58,987 nucleotides of DNA from Pseudonocardia sp. (GCF_025965585.1 NZ_JAOPWR010000477.1:1-58987); one strand, 5' to 3'. Positions 40,324 through 49,659 are shown, counted from the first letter of the stretch. Notes: a model not told the origin generated them from the sequence alone. Program-made: numbers and translations.

Positions 40324-41862
40324 TTACCCGGAAACCCCCCGGTCAGGGGTGTGCTCGTCGCGCAGCACCCGCTTGAGCAGCTTGCCCGAGTCGGTGCGCG
40401 GCAGCGCGTCGCGCACCTGCCAGCTCCGCGGGTGCTTGTAGCGCGCGAGGTGCTCGGCGACGTGCGCCTCGAGCACGGCGACGTCGATCTCCCGGCCGCG
40501 GCGTGGCACCACCACGGCGTGCACGGTCTGGCCCCACTCGTCGGACGGCAGGCCGAACACCGCGGCGTCCATGACGTCGGGGTGGGCGTGCAGCACGGCC
40601 TCCACCTCGGCCGGGTAGACGTTCATGCCGCCGGTGATCACCAGGTCGCTGCCGCGGTCGCGGATGTAGAGGTAGCCCTCGGCGTCGAGGTGGGCGACGT
40701 CGCCGACCGACTTCCACCCGTCCCCGAGCGGCTCCCTGCCGTGATAGCCCGCGAACGTGATCGGCGACCGCACCTGCAGCTCCCCGGGCTCGCCCGCCGG
40801 CAGCGGCTCGCCGTCGGGCCCGACGACCCGCAGCTCGACGCCCGGCAGCGCCCGTCCGCACGAGCCCGGCCTGCCCAGCTGCTCCTCGGGCGGCATCACC
40901 GCGTCCACGCCCAGCTCGGTGGAGCCGTAGATCTCGAAGAGGAACCCCTCCCCCAGCTTCTCCGCGATCTCCACCTTGAGCGCGTACGGCACGGGCGCGG
41001 CGTTGACCACCAGCGATCGCATCGAGGAGACATCGGCGCGGGCCAACGCCTCGGGCGGCAGCGCCACGATCCGCTTGAGCGGCGTGGGCGCGGTGAAGGT
41101 GTTGGTGACGCGGTACTCGCGCACGAGGTCGAGCCAGCGCCCGGCCTCGAAGCTGCGCATGATCACGATCGTGCCGCCGAGGGCGTGGGTGAGCGTGGCC
41201 CACGACAGCGGGCCCGAGTGGTAGACCGGCCCGGTGGTCAGGTGCACCTCCTCGCCGGCGCGCAGCCGCAGGGTCGCCACCAGCGCCGCGGTGATCGCGG
41301 GGTCCACCCGGGTGCGCAGCGCTCCCTTCGGCTTGCCTGTCGTGCCCGAGGTGTAGATCATCTGGCCGCCGCCCTCCCCCGGCGGGAGCGGCGGGTCCTC
41401 CGAACCACCCGCGAGGACGTCGTCCCAGGCGAGGGCCCCGTCGAAGGGGTCGCCGCGGAACACCACCACCTCGCGGACGTCCGGCAGATCGGCGCGCACC
41501 GCCGCCACCCGTCCGGCCTGCTCGGCATCGACGAGCACGACGACCGCGCCGCTGTCGGCGATGACGTAGCGCATCTCGTCGGAGGTGAAGCGGTAGGCCA
41601 GCGGCACCGCCACCAGCCCGATCTTGCGCGCCGCGTGCAGCACGACGAGCACCTCGAGGCTGTTGGGCCCGCACCAGACGATCCGGTCGCCCGCGCCCAG
41701 GCCCAGCTTCAGCAACCCGTGGGCCAGGCGGTTGGCCCGCGCCTCCAGCTCGGCGAAGGTGACCGTGGGCCCGTCCGGGTCGATCACCGCGGGCTTGTCC
41801 GGGGTGGTGGCGGCGTGGGCGGTGAGGTGGTCGGGCGCGGCGGTCTGCACGTCATCGGGCAT
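40324..41862 (-). CDS. AMP-binding acyl-CoA synthetase (long/medium-chain fatty acid or aryl-acid type)
   Basis: A 512-residue ANL-superfamily ligase. The P-loop-like motif is MIYTSGTTGKPKGALRT, A5 is EIYGSTELG, A7/A8 is GWKSVGDVAHLDAEGYLYIRDRGSDLVITGGMNVYPAEVE, and the catalytic A10 Lys is in LPRTDSGKLLKR. It activates a carboxylic acid to acyl-AMP and then acyl-CoA. The start is ATG 41862, with AAGGTGG five bases upstream. It is divergent from a Baeyer-Villiger-type monooxygenase across a 240-bp gap in which I see no clear operator. The pair suggests breakdown of a cyclic ketone or steroid-like compound. Confidence 0.9.
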   Translation of the reverse strand: MPDDVQTAAPDHLTAHAATTPDKPAVIDPDGPTVTFAELEARANRLAHGLLKLGLGAGDRIVWCGPNSLEVLVVLHAARKIGLVAVPLAYRFTSDEMRYVIADSGAVVVLVDAEQAGRVAAVRADLPDVREVVVFRGDPFDGALAWDDVLAGGSEDPPLPPGEGGGQMIYTSGTTGKPKGALRTRVDPAITAALVATLRLRAGEEVHLTTGPVYHSGPLSWATLTHALGGTIVIMRSFEAGRWLDLVREYRVTNTFTAPTPLKRIVALPPEALARADVSSMRSLVVNAAPVPYALKVEIAEKLGEGFLFEIYGSTELGVDAVMPPEEQLGRPGSCGRALPGVELRVVGPDGEPLPAGEPGELQVRSPITFAGYHGREPLGDGWKSVGDVAHLDAEGYLYIRDRGSDLVITGGMNVYPAEVEAVLHAHPDVMDAAVFGLPSDEWGQTVHAVVVPRRGREIDVAVLEAHVAEHLARYKHPRSWQVRDALPRTDSGKLLKRVLRDEHTPDRGVSG

Positions 41863-42090
41863 CTGTCCACCTTCACCGATCACACGGCCGGACGCGAGAG
41901 GCTGCCCGATACGTCCCCGACCACCCGCCACTGCGTCGTTCAGCATCCGCACCCCGTTGGCGCCGACAGGATGGCCCGCGCCGAACAGGGCCCCGAGGTG
42001 AGCCGGTGGACGGCCTCGACCGGCTCGTGCAGGCCCTCACAAGCGACCGTTTGCACCATCACCGACTGGTCCGATCGGCCCAGCTCGCCC

Positions 42091-42096
42091 TAAGGT
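42091..42096 (+). promoter_or_regulatory. -10 box of a leaderless transcript (Baeyer-Villiger-type monooxygenase)
   Basis: TAAGGT ends six bases before GTG 42103. No convincing -35 is visible. Confidence 0.5.
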
Positions 42097-42102
42097 CACG
42101 CT

Positions 42103-43557
42103 GTGACCAGCGCGGGGAACATCGTCATCGTCGGCGCCGGGTTCGGCGGGATCGCCGCGGCCATCGAGCTCCAGTCCCACGGCTTCACCGACATCACGAT
42201 CCTCGACGCGGCGCCCGAGCTGGGCGGCACGTGGTTCCACAACACCTATCCCGGCGCGGCGTGCGACGTGCCCAGCCACAAGTACTCGTTCTCGTTCGCG
42301 CAGCGCCGCGACTGGTCACGGCTGTGCTCCCCGCAGGCCGAGATCCTCGACTACCTGCGCGACGTCGCCCACTCCTACGGCGTCGACCGGCGGATCGTGC
42401 CGAACACCACGGTGACGTCCTGCGCCTGGGACGACGCCGCGCGCCGCTGGACGGTCACGGCCGCCGACGGCCGCACCTTCGACGCCTACGCCGTGGTGAT
42501 CGCCACCGGCCAGCTCAACCGGCCGGTGACGCCCAGCATCGAGGGCGCCGGCACGTTCACCGGCCACACGTTCCACTCCGCCCGCTGGGACCACGACCAC
42601 GACCTGCGCGGCAAGCGGGTGGCGGTGATCGGCACGGGGGCGAGCGCCGTGCAGTTCGTGCCCGCCATCGCGCCCGACGTCGCGCGCATGACGGTCTTCC
42701 AGCGCACCGGCAACTGGTTCATGCCGCGGCGCAACCGCCCCTACCCCGCAGCCGTCCGCGCCGCGATCAAGCACGTCCCCGGCCTCCAGGCCTACCGGCG
42801 CCGCTACCTCACCCAGTACCTCGAGCTGCTCACGGCGATGATCCGCAACCCCGACCGGCTCGGGAGGCTCGGCCGCGCGCTGTCCTCGGCGTTCATGCGC
42901 TCCCAGCTCAAGGACCCCGAGCTGCGCCGGAAGATCTGGCCCGACTACACGTTCGGCTGCAAGCGCGTGCTGTTCAGCTCCACGTACCTGCCCGCGCTGC
43001 AGCGGCCGAACGTCGACGTCGTCACCGCACCGATCACGCGGATCACCCCCACCGGCGTGCAGGACGCCGAGGGCGGGCACCACGAGGTCGACACGATCAT
43101 CTGGGCCACCGGCTTCGCGACCCGCGACTTCATGTTCCCGATGGCGATCACGGGCACCGGAGGGCGGTCGCTCGCCGACGTGTGGGCGAAGGGCCCGCAC
43201 GCCCACCTGGGCATGACGGTGCCGGGCTTCCCGTCGCTGTTCGTGATGTACGGCCCGAACACCAACACCTCGGGCGGGTCGATCATCTTCTTCCTCGAGG
43301 CCCAGGCGCGCTACCTGCGCCTGGCGCTCACGCAGGTGCGCGAGCGTGGCGCGTCGGCGATCGACGTGCGCCAGGAGACCGAGGCCGCGAGCGACGCCGC
43401 CGTCCAGGCCGGCTTCACCGGCACGGCCTGGACGCGCTGCGACTCCTGGTACCGCGACGAGGAGGGCCGGATCATCACCAACTGGCCCCGCTACATGCGC
43501 GACTACGAGAAGGCCACGGCGACGCTGGACCCGGCGGACCACGTGTTCCTCCCGTGA
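42103..43557 (+). CDS. Flavin-containing / Baeyer-Villiger monooxygenase
   Basis: A 484-residue FAD/NADPH monooxygenase. Two Rossmann motifs, IVIVGAGFGGIAAAIEL and VAVIGTGASAVQFVPAI, flank the fingerprint FTGHTFHSARW, which matches FxGxxxHxxxW. The C-terminal ATG-type motif is TIIWATGFATRDF. The enzyme inserts oxygen next to a ketone to give an ester or lactone, or oxygenates heteroatoms. The start is GTG 42103, six bases after a -10 box. Divergence from an acyl-CoA synthetase fits degradation of a ketone via ester cleavage and activation of the acid. Confidence 0.92.
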   Translation: MTSAGNIVIVGAGFGGIAAAIELQSHGFTDITILDAAPELGGTWFHNTYPGAACDVPSHKYSFSFAQRRDWSRLCSPQAEILDYLRDVAHSYGVDRRIVPNTTVTSCAWDDAARRWTVTAADGRTFDAYAVVIATGQLNRPVTPSIEGAGTFTGHTFHSARWDHDHDLRGKRVAVIGTGASAVQFVPAIAPDVARMTVFQRTGNWFMPRRNRPYPAAVRAAIKHVPGLQAYRRRYLTQYLELLTAMIRNPDRLGRLGRALSSAFMRSQLKDPELRRKIWPDYTFGCKRVLFSSTYLPALQRPNVDVVTAPITRITPTGVQDAEGGHHEVDTIIWATGFATRDFMFPMAITGTGGRSLADVWAKGPHAHLGMTVPGFPSLFVMYGPNTNTSGGSIIFFLEAQARYLRLALTQVRERGASAIDVRQETEAASDAAVQAGFTGTAWTRCDSWYRDEEGRIITNWPRYMRDYEKATATLDPADHVFLP

Positions 43558-43585
43558 GCGGGTCGCGCCGCCCGTAGGAACCGGA

Positions 43586-43600
43586 CCGGGTGTGACCCGG
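43586..43600 (+). terminator. Short hairpin after the Baeyer-Villiger-type gene
   Basis: CCGGGT-GTG-ACCCGG, a perfect 6-bp stem 28 bases after the stop. It could be a terminator or an operator for the next gene. Confidence 0.3.
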
Positions 43601-43682
43601 CCTGGCGGACCGACCGGACGGGCTGTGGTTGGCCGTCCCGTGCCGATGTGCCCGGGCTCCGGGCGCTCCGAGGATGGCGGGC

Positions 43683-44075
43683 GTGGAACGCAACGCGGCA
43701 CCCGGTGTGCAGGAGGACGTCGCGGACCTCGGACGTCCGATCGCCTACCTCGCGCTCGCCGAGGGCACCCCCGTCCTCGACCGCGAACGCCGGCGGATCG
43801 GGGTGGTCGACCAGGTGATCGCCGACCTCGACCTCGACCTCTTCCACGGCGTCGTCGTGCACACCCACCCGCTGCCCGGACGGGACCTCTACGCCGATCG
43901 CGACCAGATAGCCGAGCTCCACGAGTGCGCGGTGCTGCTGGGGGTCACCGTCGACGACCTGCACGAGCCCGGCGACCCCGGCCCTCCGCGTCGGGACGAC
44001 CATCCACGCGGTCCCGAGACCAGGCTCGAGGCCGGGCTGCGCCGGGCCTGGGACCGGATCGCCGGCCGGCGCTGA
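43683..44075 (+). CDS. PRC-barrel-like small protein
   Basis: A protein of about 130 residues. The middle part, PIAYLALAEGTPVLDRERRRIGVVDQVIADLDLDLFHGVVVHTHPLPGRDLYADRDQIAELHECAVLL, has the strand pattern of a PRC-barrel/DUF2171-type domain. The C-terminus is charged and Pro-rich. No signal or membrane segment is seen. Such proteins often accompany stress or dormancy genes. The start GTG 43683 is weak; AGGA lies nine bases upstream. The DUF2267 gene follows after 15 bp. Confidence 0.6.
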   Translation: MERNAAPGVQEDVADLGRPIAYLALAEGTPVLDRERRRIGVVDQVIADLDLDLFHGVVVHTHPLPGRDLYADRDQIAELHECAVLLGVTVDDLHEPGDPGPPRRDDHPRGPETRLEAGLRRAWDRIAGRR

Positions 44076-44090
44076 CGCACGAGGAGCCCC

Positions 44091-44858
44091 ATGACCTACG
44101 AGCAGTTCCTGACCATGGTCGCCCGGATCGCGGACACCGACCAGGACGCCGCCGAGCGCGCGTCCGAGGCCGTCCTCACGGTGCTGGGCCAGCACGTGAG
44201 CCGCGGCGAGGCCGCTGACGTGCTGCAGAGCCTTCCGCCGGAGCTGCAGGCGTACGTCTGGTCACCGGGCAGCCCCGAGCGCTTCCCTCCGGAGGAGTTC
44301 CTGCGCCGCGTCGCCGAGCGGGAGGGCACCGACACGCTCACCGCGGAGCGGCACGCCCGGGCCGTGTTCACCGCGCTGCGCCAGGCGGTCGGGCCCGACG
44401 AGTACGAGGATGTCCGCGCCCAGCTCGGGAAGCACTACGCCGCTCTGCTCGACGCTGACGCCTTCGTGCCGTCTCTCGAACCCGTCGTCGGCGCGGTCGC
44501 CGCGAAGGCCGGGATCGACCACGACGCCGCACGCACGCTCATCGCGGCGGTGCTCGAGACGCTCGCCGAGCGCATCGCCCCGGGCGACTCCGACGACCTC
44601 GCGGCACGCCTGCCCGTGGCCCTGCACGCCCCGCTGCACCGTGGCCGCGACGCCGACGAGCAGTCCCGCCGGATGGGGCCCGAGGAGTTCGTCATCCGGG
44701 TCGCGCGGCGGACCGGCCTGCCGCTGGACGAGGCCGCACGACGCATCCCCGCGGTGTTCGCCACGCTGCGCCCGATCGTCGGCGACGAGTTCTTCGACAT
44801 CATCGTTCAGCTGCCGGACGGGTACCGCCCCCTGCTGGGCGCCGCCCGGACCGGCTGA
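44091..44858 (+). CDS. DUF2267 domain protein
   Basis: A 255-residue all-helical protein with tandem DUF2267-type repeats: YEQFLTMVARIADTD, EEFLRRVAEREGTDT and EEFVIRVARRTGLP each begin a unit. ADVLQSLPPELQAYV, EDVRAQLGKHYAALL and FDIIVQLPDGYRPLL end them. An additional degenerate unit lies between the second and third. The role is unknown; relatives are common in stress-response regions. The start is ATG 44091 with GAGGAG five bases upstream. It is followed after 16 bp by an MBL-fold gene. Confidence 0.85.
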   Translation: MTYEQFLTMVARIADTDQDAAERASEAVLTVLGQHVSRGEAADVLQSLPPELQAYVWSPGSPERFPPEEFLRRVAEREGTDTLTAERHARAVFTALRQAVGPDEYEDVRAQLGKHYAALLDADAFVPSLEPVVGAVAAKAGIDHDAARTLIAAVLETLAERIAPGDSDDLAARLPVALHAPLHRGRDADEQSRRMGPEEFVIRVARRTGLPLDEAARRIPAVFATLRPIVGDEFFDIIVQLPDGYRPLLGAARTG

Positions 44859-44874
44859 CCGAGAAGGAGGCACC

Positions 44875-45501
44875 GTGCTCCCGCGCATCGACCGAGTGGT
44901 CACCTCCGCGACCGTGACGACCGACGACGGGCCGCGGACCGTCGAGACCAGCACCTGGCTGCTCGGCGACGACGAGCAGGTCCTCGTCGTCGACGCCGCG
45001 CACGACCCCGCGCCGATCCGGGCCGCGGTCGGAGACCGGCGGGTGGTCGGGGTCGCGTGCACGCACGCGCACCGCCATCACGCGGACCAGGCCGTCGCGC
45101 TCGCGGACGCGGTCGGGGCGCCGATCATGCTGAACGAGGCCGACCATCCCCTCTGGAACGAGGTCCACGCCGGCCACGGGCCCGACGAGGACCTCCCGAA
45201 CGACGAGGAGATCGCCGTCGCACACGTCAAGGTCCGGGTGCTGCACACCCCGGGCCACACGCCCGGCTCGGTGTGTCTGTACGTGCCCGCGCTCGACGTC
45301 GTGTTCACCGGCGACATGCTGCTCAAGGGCGGCCCGCTGCGCACGGACCGGACGCTGAGCAGATACCCGCAGATCACCCGGTCACTGCGCGAGCGGGTGC
45401 TGGGGCTCCCGCCGGAGACGCGCGTCCTGCCCGGGCACGGCGACGAGACGACGGTCGGTGACGAGCGCGACCTCCCGGACCTCGTGGCGCCCGAGCCCTG
45501 A
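44875..45501 (+). CDS. MBL-fold hydrolase with an altered metal motif
   Basis: A 208-residue glyoxalase-II-like metallo-beta-lactamase fold. The later ligand motifs are intact: VLHTPGHTPGSVCLYV, DVVFTGDMLLKGG and VLPGHGDETTVGDE. The first motif reads THAHRHHAD, where the usual THxHxDH Asp is replaced by His, so the second metal site may differ or be lost. Relatives hydrolyse glutathione or other thiol esters. The start is GTG 44875, four bases after AAGGAGG. It belongs to a run of small genes with DUF2267 and a PRC-barrel-like protein. Confidence 0.82.
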   Translation: MLPRIDRVVTSATVTTDDGPRTVETSTWLLGDDEQVLVVDAAHDPAPIRAAVGDRRVVGVACTHAHRHHADQAVALADAVGAPIMLNEADHPLWNEVHAGHGPDEDLPNDEEIAVAHVKVRVLHTPGHTPGSVCLYVPALDVVFTGDMLLKGGPLRTDRTLSRYPQITRSLRERVLGLPPETRVLPGHGDETTVGDERDLPDLVAPEP

Positions 45502-45591
45502 CCGCACTGTTCCCCGAGGGCGAACGGCGGAGCCGCACCTCGCCTCGGCGGACCGAAGACGGGTGGAGCCGCCCCGAGCAGCATCGTCGTC

Positions 45592-46167
45592 ATGACTGCG
45601 AACCCAGCCGCCCCACCGGTCCCGCGCGGTGCCACCCCCGCGGGGGACGGCATCGTCGTCGGCGCCGGACCGGTGGAGGTCGAGGCCTACATCGACTTCG
45701 CCTGCCCCTTCTGCAAGCAGTTCGAGCTGATGGCCGGGCCGACCCTGGACCGGCTGCTCGAGGAACGGCTCATCGGCTTCGTCCGGCACCCGATGGACTT
45801 CCTCGACGCCGTCTCCACCACGGGGTACTCGACGCGCGCCGCAGCGGCCTCCGGGGCGGCGTCGGACGCCGGCATGTTCCACGAGTACGCCCGGACCCTG
45901 TTCGCGAACCAGCCGCCCGAGGGCGGCCCCGGCCTCACCGACGGTCAGCTCGTCGAGCTCGGACAGGAGATCGGCATCACCGACAAGCAGTTCGCCGAGA
46001 CGATCCGCAAGGGCACCTACCTGCCGTGGCCGCCGTACGTCACCCAGCGGGCCACCGAGCGCGGGATCGCGGGGACGCCCAGCGTCTTCGTGAGCGGCGT
46101 CGCGGTACCGGCCCGGCCGGGCCCGATCCTGGCCGCGGTCCAGGCCGCGATCGAGGGTCCCGTCTAG
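45592..46167 (+). CDS. DsbA-family thioredoxin-like protein, cytosolic
   Basis: A 191-residue DsbA/thioredoxin_4 protein. The redox motif is CPFC in VEVEAYIDFACPFCKQFELM, followed by a helical insert, and the cis-Pro loop is GIAGTPSVFVSG. There is no signal peptide or membrane anchor, unlike most actinobacterial DsbA relatives, so it probably works in the cytoplasm as a thiol-disulfide oxidoreductase. The ATG at 45592 has no strong ribosome site. Its TAG shares CTAG with the stop of the convergent 6-phosphogluconate dehydrogenase gene. Confidence 0.85.
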   Translation: MTANPAAPPVPRGATPAGDGIVVGAGPVEVEAYIDFACPFCKQFELMAGPTLDRLLEERLIGFVRHPMDFLDAVSTTGYSTRAAAASGAASDAGMFHEYARTLFANQPPEGGPGLTDGQLVELGQEIGITDKQFAETIRKGTYLPWPPYVTQRATERGIAGTPSVFVSGVAVPARPGPILAAVQAAIEGPV

Positions 46168-47639
46168 CCGTCGGTGCGGACCTCCGTGCCGTCCTGGCTC
46201 CAGCGGGTGTGGAACGCGCCCTCGGCGTCGGTGCGGCGGTAGGTGTGGGCGCCGAAGAAGTCGCGCAGGCCCTGGATGAGGTTGGCCGGGCCGCGCTCGC
46301 GGCGGTAGCCGTCGTAGTAGGAGAGCGAGCTGGAGAACGCCGGGATCGCCACGCCCTGCTCGGTGGCCGTCACGACGACGCGTCGCCACGCGTCCTGCGC
46401 GTCGGCGACGGCCTCGGTGAAGTACGGCACCATCAGCAGGTTCTCGATGTCGCCGTGCTCGGCGTAGGCGTCGCGGATCCGGTTGAGGAACTGTGCGCGG
46501 ATGATGCAGCCGCCACGCCAGATGGTGGCCATGGCACCGAGGTCGAGGTCCCAGTCGTTCGCCTCGGACGCCGCGCGCATCTGCGCGAAGCCCTGCGCGT
46601 ACGCCACGACCTTGCTGGCGTAGAGCGCCTGGCGGATGTCCTCGACGAGGCTCTCGGGGTTCTCACCGGCGCCGGGCGTCGGGCCGCCGAGCGTGGTGGA
46701 CGCGGCCTTGCGCTCGTCGCGCAGCGCGGACAGACCGCGGGCGAACACCGCCTCCGTGATGCCGGTGAGCGGGATGCCCAGCTCGAGGGCGTCGATCGCG
46801 GTCCAGGTGCCTGTGCCCTTCTGCTCGGCCTGGTCGACGATCACGTCCACCAACGGGCCACCGGTCTTCGCGTCGGTCTTCGCGAGCACCTTCGCCGTGA
46901 TCTCGATGAGGAACGACTCGAGGTCGCCGGTGTTCCACTCCTCGAAGATCGCCGCGATGGCCGGTGCGTCCAGGCCCGCGACGTGGGTGAGCAGGTCGTA
47001 GGCCTCGGCGATGAGCTGGATGTCGGCGTACTCGATGCCGTTGTGCACCATCTTCACGTAGTGCCCGGCCCCGCCCGGCCCGACGTGGACGCAGCACGGG
47101 GTGCCGTCGACGACGGCCGCGATGCTCGTGAGGATCTCCTCGACCTCCGCGTAGGCGGACGGGTCGCCGCCGGGCATGATGCTCGGCCCGAGCAGCGCGC
47201 CCTCCTCGCCGCCGGACACGCCGATGCCCATGAAGCGCAGGCCGTGGGCGGCGCACTCCTCGGTGCGGCGCACGGTGTCGGGGAAATGCGAGTTGCCGGC
47301 GTCGATGATGACGTCGCCCTCGTCGAGCAGCGGCGTGAGGTCGGCGATCACGCCGTCCACCGGCTTGCCTGCCTTGACCATCACGATGATCCGGCGCGGC
47401 TTCTCCAGCGCGGCGACGAACTCCTCGAGCGTCTCCGCGCCCGTGAACGCGCCCTCGTGGCCGTGCTCCTCCATGAACTCCTTGGTGCGCGCCGTCGTGC
47501 GGTTGTGCACGGCGATCGGCACGCCGCGCGAGGCGATGTTGCGGGCCAGGTTGGCCCCCATCACCGCCAGCCCGGTGACCCCGATGCGACTCTGTCCGGC
47601 TTCACGCTGCGCCGATGATTCGCTCGCAGGCTTGCTCAT
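46164..47639 (-). CDS. gnd: 6-phosphogluconate dehydrogenase, NADP-dependent, decarboxylating
   Basis: A 491-residue full-length enzyme. The cofactor motif is IGVTGLAVMGANLARNIASRG; VHNRTTARTKEF holds the NADP-phosphate-binding residues. The substrate signature is GPGGAGHYVKMVHNGIEY, with the catalytic Lys and downstream Asn; the C-terminal helical domain ends with GAHTYRR. It oxidises 6-phosphogluconate to ribulose-5-phosphate and CO2 in the pentose phosphate pathway. The start is ATG 47639, with GGGAG five bases upstream and a TAGCGT -10 at about 47678-47673. Single gene. Confidence 0.96.
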   Translation of the reverse strand: MSKPASESSAQREAGQSRIGVTGLAVMGANLARNIASRGVPIAVHNRTTARTKEFMEEHGHEGAFTGAETLEEFVAALEKPRRIIVMVKAGKPVDGVIADLTPLLDEGDVIIDAGNSHFPDTVRRTEECAAHGLRFMGIGVSGGEEGALLGPSIMPGGDPSAYAEVEEILTSIAAVVDGTPCCVHVGPGGAGHYVKMVHNGIEYADIQLIAEAYDLLTHVAGLDAPAIAAIFEEWNTGDLESFLIEITAKVLAKTDAKTGGPLVDVIVDQAEQKGTGTWTAIDALELGIPLTGITEAVFARGLSALRDERKAASTTLGGPTPGAGENPESLVEDIRQALYASKVVAYAQGFAQMRAASEANDWDLDLGAMATIWRGGCIIRAQFLNRIRDAYAEHGDIENLLMVPYFTEAVADAQDAWRRVVVTATEQGVAIPAFSSSLSYYDGYRRERGPANLIQGLRDFFGAHTYRRTDAEGAFHTRWSQDGTEVRTDG

Positions 47640-47794
47640 GGTTCTCCCTCGTCGTCACGGGTGGCGCGGGCGACGCTACCGACATCTCCGCGCCCTGCGC
47701 ATCCGATCGTGCGGTTGCCCATCTCCAGCCACCCGAACCGGTCAGCGACACGCCTACCGGACAACAGGCCCGATCCGCGGAAATCCGCCGGTGA

Positions 47795-47823
47795 GAGGCC
47801 CGGGGTGGGCCTCGGGATAGCGT
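47795..47823 (+). promoter_or_regulatory. Inverted repeat and leaderless -10 box ahead of a deacetylase lipoprotein
   Basis: GAGGCCC (47795-47801) and GGGCCTC (47807-47813) form a perfect 7-bp inverted repeat where a -35 would lie. TAGCGT (47818-47823) ends six bases before GTG 47830. A repressor site over the promoter is possible. Confidence 0.4.
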
Positions 47824-47829
47824 CGCGCC

Positions 47830-48633
47830 GTGCGTCATCGCTGTGCCTCGCGGAGGCTGTTCCTGGGTCTGCTCGGTGTCGGCGCGGCCGCCGTCCTGAG
47901 CGGGTGCGCGTCCCACGCCTCCGCGCCCGGCTCCCCTACCCCGGCCCCCGTGGCGCCCGTGCCGCCCCTGCCGCCGGTGCCCGCCGCGACGCCGGGGGCG
48001 TCGAAGGTGCTCTTCAGCGGCCCCACCGAGGGCGGGCGCATCGTCCTCACCGTCGACGACGGCACGTGCGCCCACTGCGTCGCGGGCTACGCCGACTTCG
48101 CCGTGCGCACCGGCACGCACCTCACGTTCAGCCCGAACGGCACCTACGCCCACGAGTGGCAGCCGCACGCCGAGGCGCTGCGCCCGCTCGTGGCGGCGGG
48201 CCAGGTCCAGGTCATGAACCACACGTTCTCCCACAAGGACCTGCGCAAGCTGCCGGCCGCGAAGGTCCGAGAGGAGCTGGAGCGCAACGACGAGTGGGTG
48301 CAGCAGAAATTCGGCATCACGACGCGCCCCTACTACCGGCCGCCGTTCGGCTTCCACAACGCGACGGTGGACGGGATCGCCGGCGAGCTCGGCTATACCC
48401 GCGCCGTGATGTGGAACGGCTCCTACTCCGACTCCGAGACCGTCACGCCGGAGTTCCTCATGAGCGAGGCCCGGAAGTACATGAAGCCGGGCGTGATCAT
48501 GCTCGGCCACGCCAACCACCCGACGGTGCTCGGCCTGTTCGACCAGCTCCTGGCCCTGATCCACGACCGGCAGCTGACGCCGGTGACGCTCGACGAGATG
48601 TTCGACACCAGCCGCGCGGTCGGAACCGTCTGA
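47830..48633 (+). CDS. Polysaccharide deacetylase (NodB) lipoprotein
   Basis: A 267-residue exported deacetylase. The signal RRLFLGLLGVGAAAVLSGC carries the lipobox LSGC; a Pro/Ala-rich spacer follows. NodB motif 1 is LTVDDGTC (canonical Asp-Asp), motif 2 is NHTFSHKDL with the metal His pair, and motif 3 is RPPFGFHN. It would remove acetyl groups from peptidoglycan or another wall polymer. The start is GTG 47830 by the leaderless -10 box. It is the second such enzyme in the window; unlike that at 39504 it keeps all canonical residues. Confidence 0.88.
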   Translation: MRHRCASRRLFLGLLGVGAAAVLSGCASHASAPGSPTPAPVAPVPPLPPVPAATPGASKVLFSGPTEGGRIVLTVDDGTCAHCVAGYADFAVRTGTHLTFSPNGTYAHEWQPHAEALRPLVAAGQVQVMNHTFSHKDLRKLPAAKVREELERNDEWVQQKFGITTRPYYRPPFGFHNATVDGIAGELGYTRAVMWNGSYSDSETVTPEFLMSEARKYMKPGVIMLGHANHPTVLGLFDQLLALIHDRQLTPVTLDEMFDTSRAVGTV

Positions 48634-48636
48634 CCT

Positions 48637-49503
48637 CTACATCTCGGCCGCGGCGGGCACGATCTCCTTGCCGATCAGGGCGAGCCGCTCGGTCTCCCAG
48701 ACCTTCGGCACGATGCCGTGCGCCTCCTGCACGCCCAGCGCCGCGAAGCCCTGCAGCATCGACTGGAGCTCGCCGATCTTCTCACCGTTCTCGCCGGGGT
48801 CGAGGGTGACCATCACGGTCTTCTCGATCTCGTCGTAGTCACGGCCGACGGCCTCGCAGTGCCCGCGAAGGACGTCGAGCTTGTGCTCCACGTCCGGCCC
48901 GCCGAACAGGTTGCAGGCCTGCGCGTACTGGGCGACGAGCCGCAGTGTCTTCTTCTCGCCGCCGCCGCCGATGAGGATCGGCGGGGTGCGCAGCGGCTGC
49001 GGCACGTTGAGCGTGCGGCCGAGCCGGTAGTGCTTGCCCTCGTAGGGCGCATCGGAGTCGCTCCACATCTGCCGACAGATCTGCAGCGTCTCCTCCAGCC
49101 GCTCGAAGCGCTCGGCGGTGGGCGGGAAGAACAGGCCGAGCCCCTCGGCCTCCTCGCGGTTCCAGGCCGCGCCGATGCCGAGCCACGCCCGGCCCTTCGA
49201 GAGCACGTCCAGGGTGGACACGATCTTCGCGAGCATGCCGGGTTCGCGGTAGGTGACGGCCGTGACCCAGGCCAGCAGCTCGACCTTCGACGTGCGGGCG
49301 GCGATGTAGCCCAGGGTGGTGTAGGCCTCGAGCATGTCGCTGTCGACCGGGCCGACGGGCCTGATCTGCCACAGGTGGTCCATGACGCTGACCCGCCCGA
49401 AGCCCGCCTCCTCGGCGGCGACGACGATGCGCGTCAGGTCGTCGGCGAGCCCGGCGGGCCCGCTTGGGTAGGTGAAGTTCGCGACGTGCAGACCGATCTT
49501 CAC
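48637..49503 (-). CDS. LLM-class F420-dependent oxidoreductase
   Basis: A 288-residue luciferase-like TIM-barrel protein of the F420-dependent subgroup. It shows AAEEAGFGRVSVMDHLWQI, then VSTLDVLSKGRAWLGIGAAWNREEAEGLGL, and PQPLRTPPILIGGGGEKKTLRLVAQYA. Such enzymes use reduced F420 for hydride transfer to or from alcohols, imines or activated double bonds. The start is GTG 49503, six bases after GGGAGG. It is convergent with the deacetylase (3-bp gap) and divergent from the histidine phosphatase. The substrate is unknown. Confidence 0.9.
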   Translation of the reverse strand: MKIGLHVANFTYPSGPAGLADDLTRIVVAAEEAGFGRVSVMDHLWQIRPVGPVDSDMLEAYTTLGYIAARTSKVELLAWVTAVTYREPGMLAKIVSTLDVLSKGRAWLGIGAAWNREEAEGLGLFFPPTAERFERLEETLQICRQMWSDSDAPYEGKHYRLGRTLNVPQPLRTPPILIGGGGEKKTLRLVAQYAQACNLFGGPDVEHKLDVLRGHCEAVGRDYDEIEKTVMVTLDPGENGEKIGELQSMLQGFAALGVQEAHGIVPKVWETERLALIGKEIVPAAAEM

Positions 49504-49659
49504 TGCTGCCTCCCTCGAGGTGTCCGTCCGGTGCGGACGTCCCGTACCCGACGCTAGTACCGCGCGCCGATGTCGGCTCGGCCCGAGGGTGGTACCGACA
49601 GGCCCAGGCGACCACCCGGCCCCGCCGAGACAGGACAGCGCGGCTCACGTTCCGGAATG

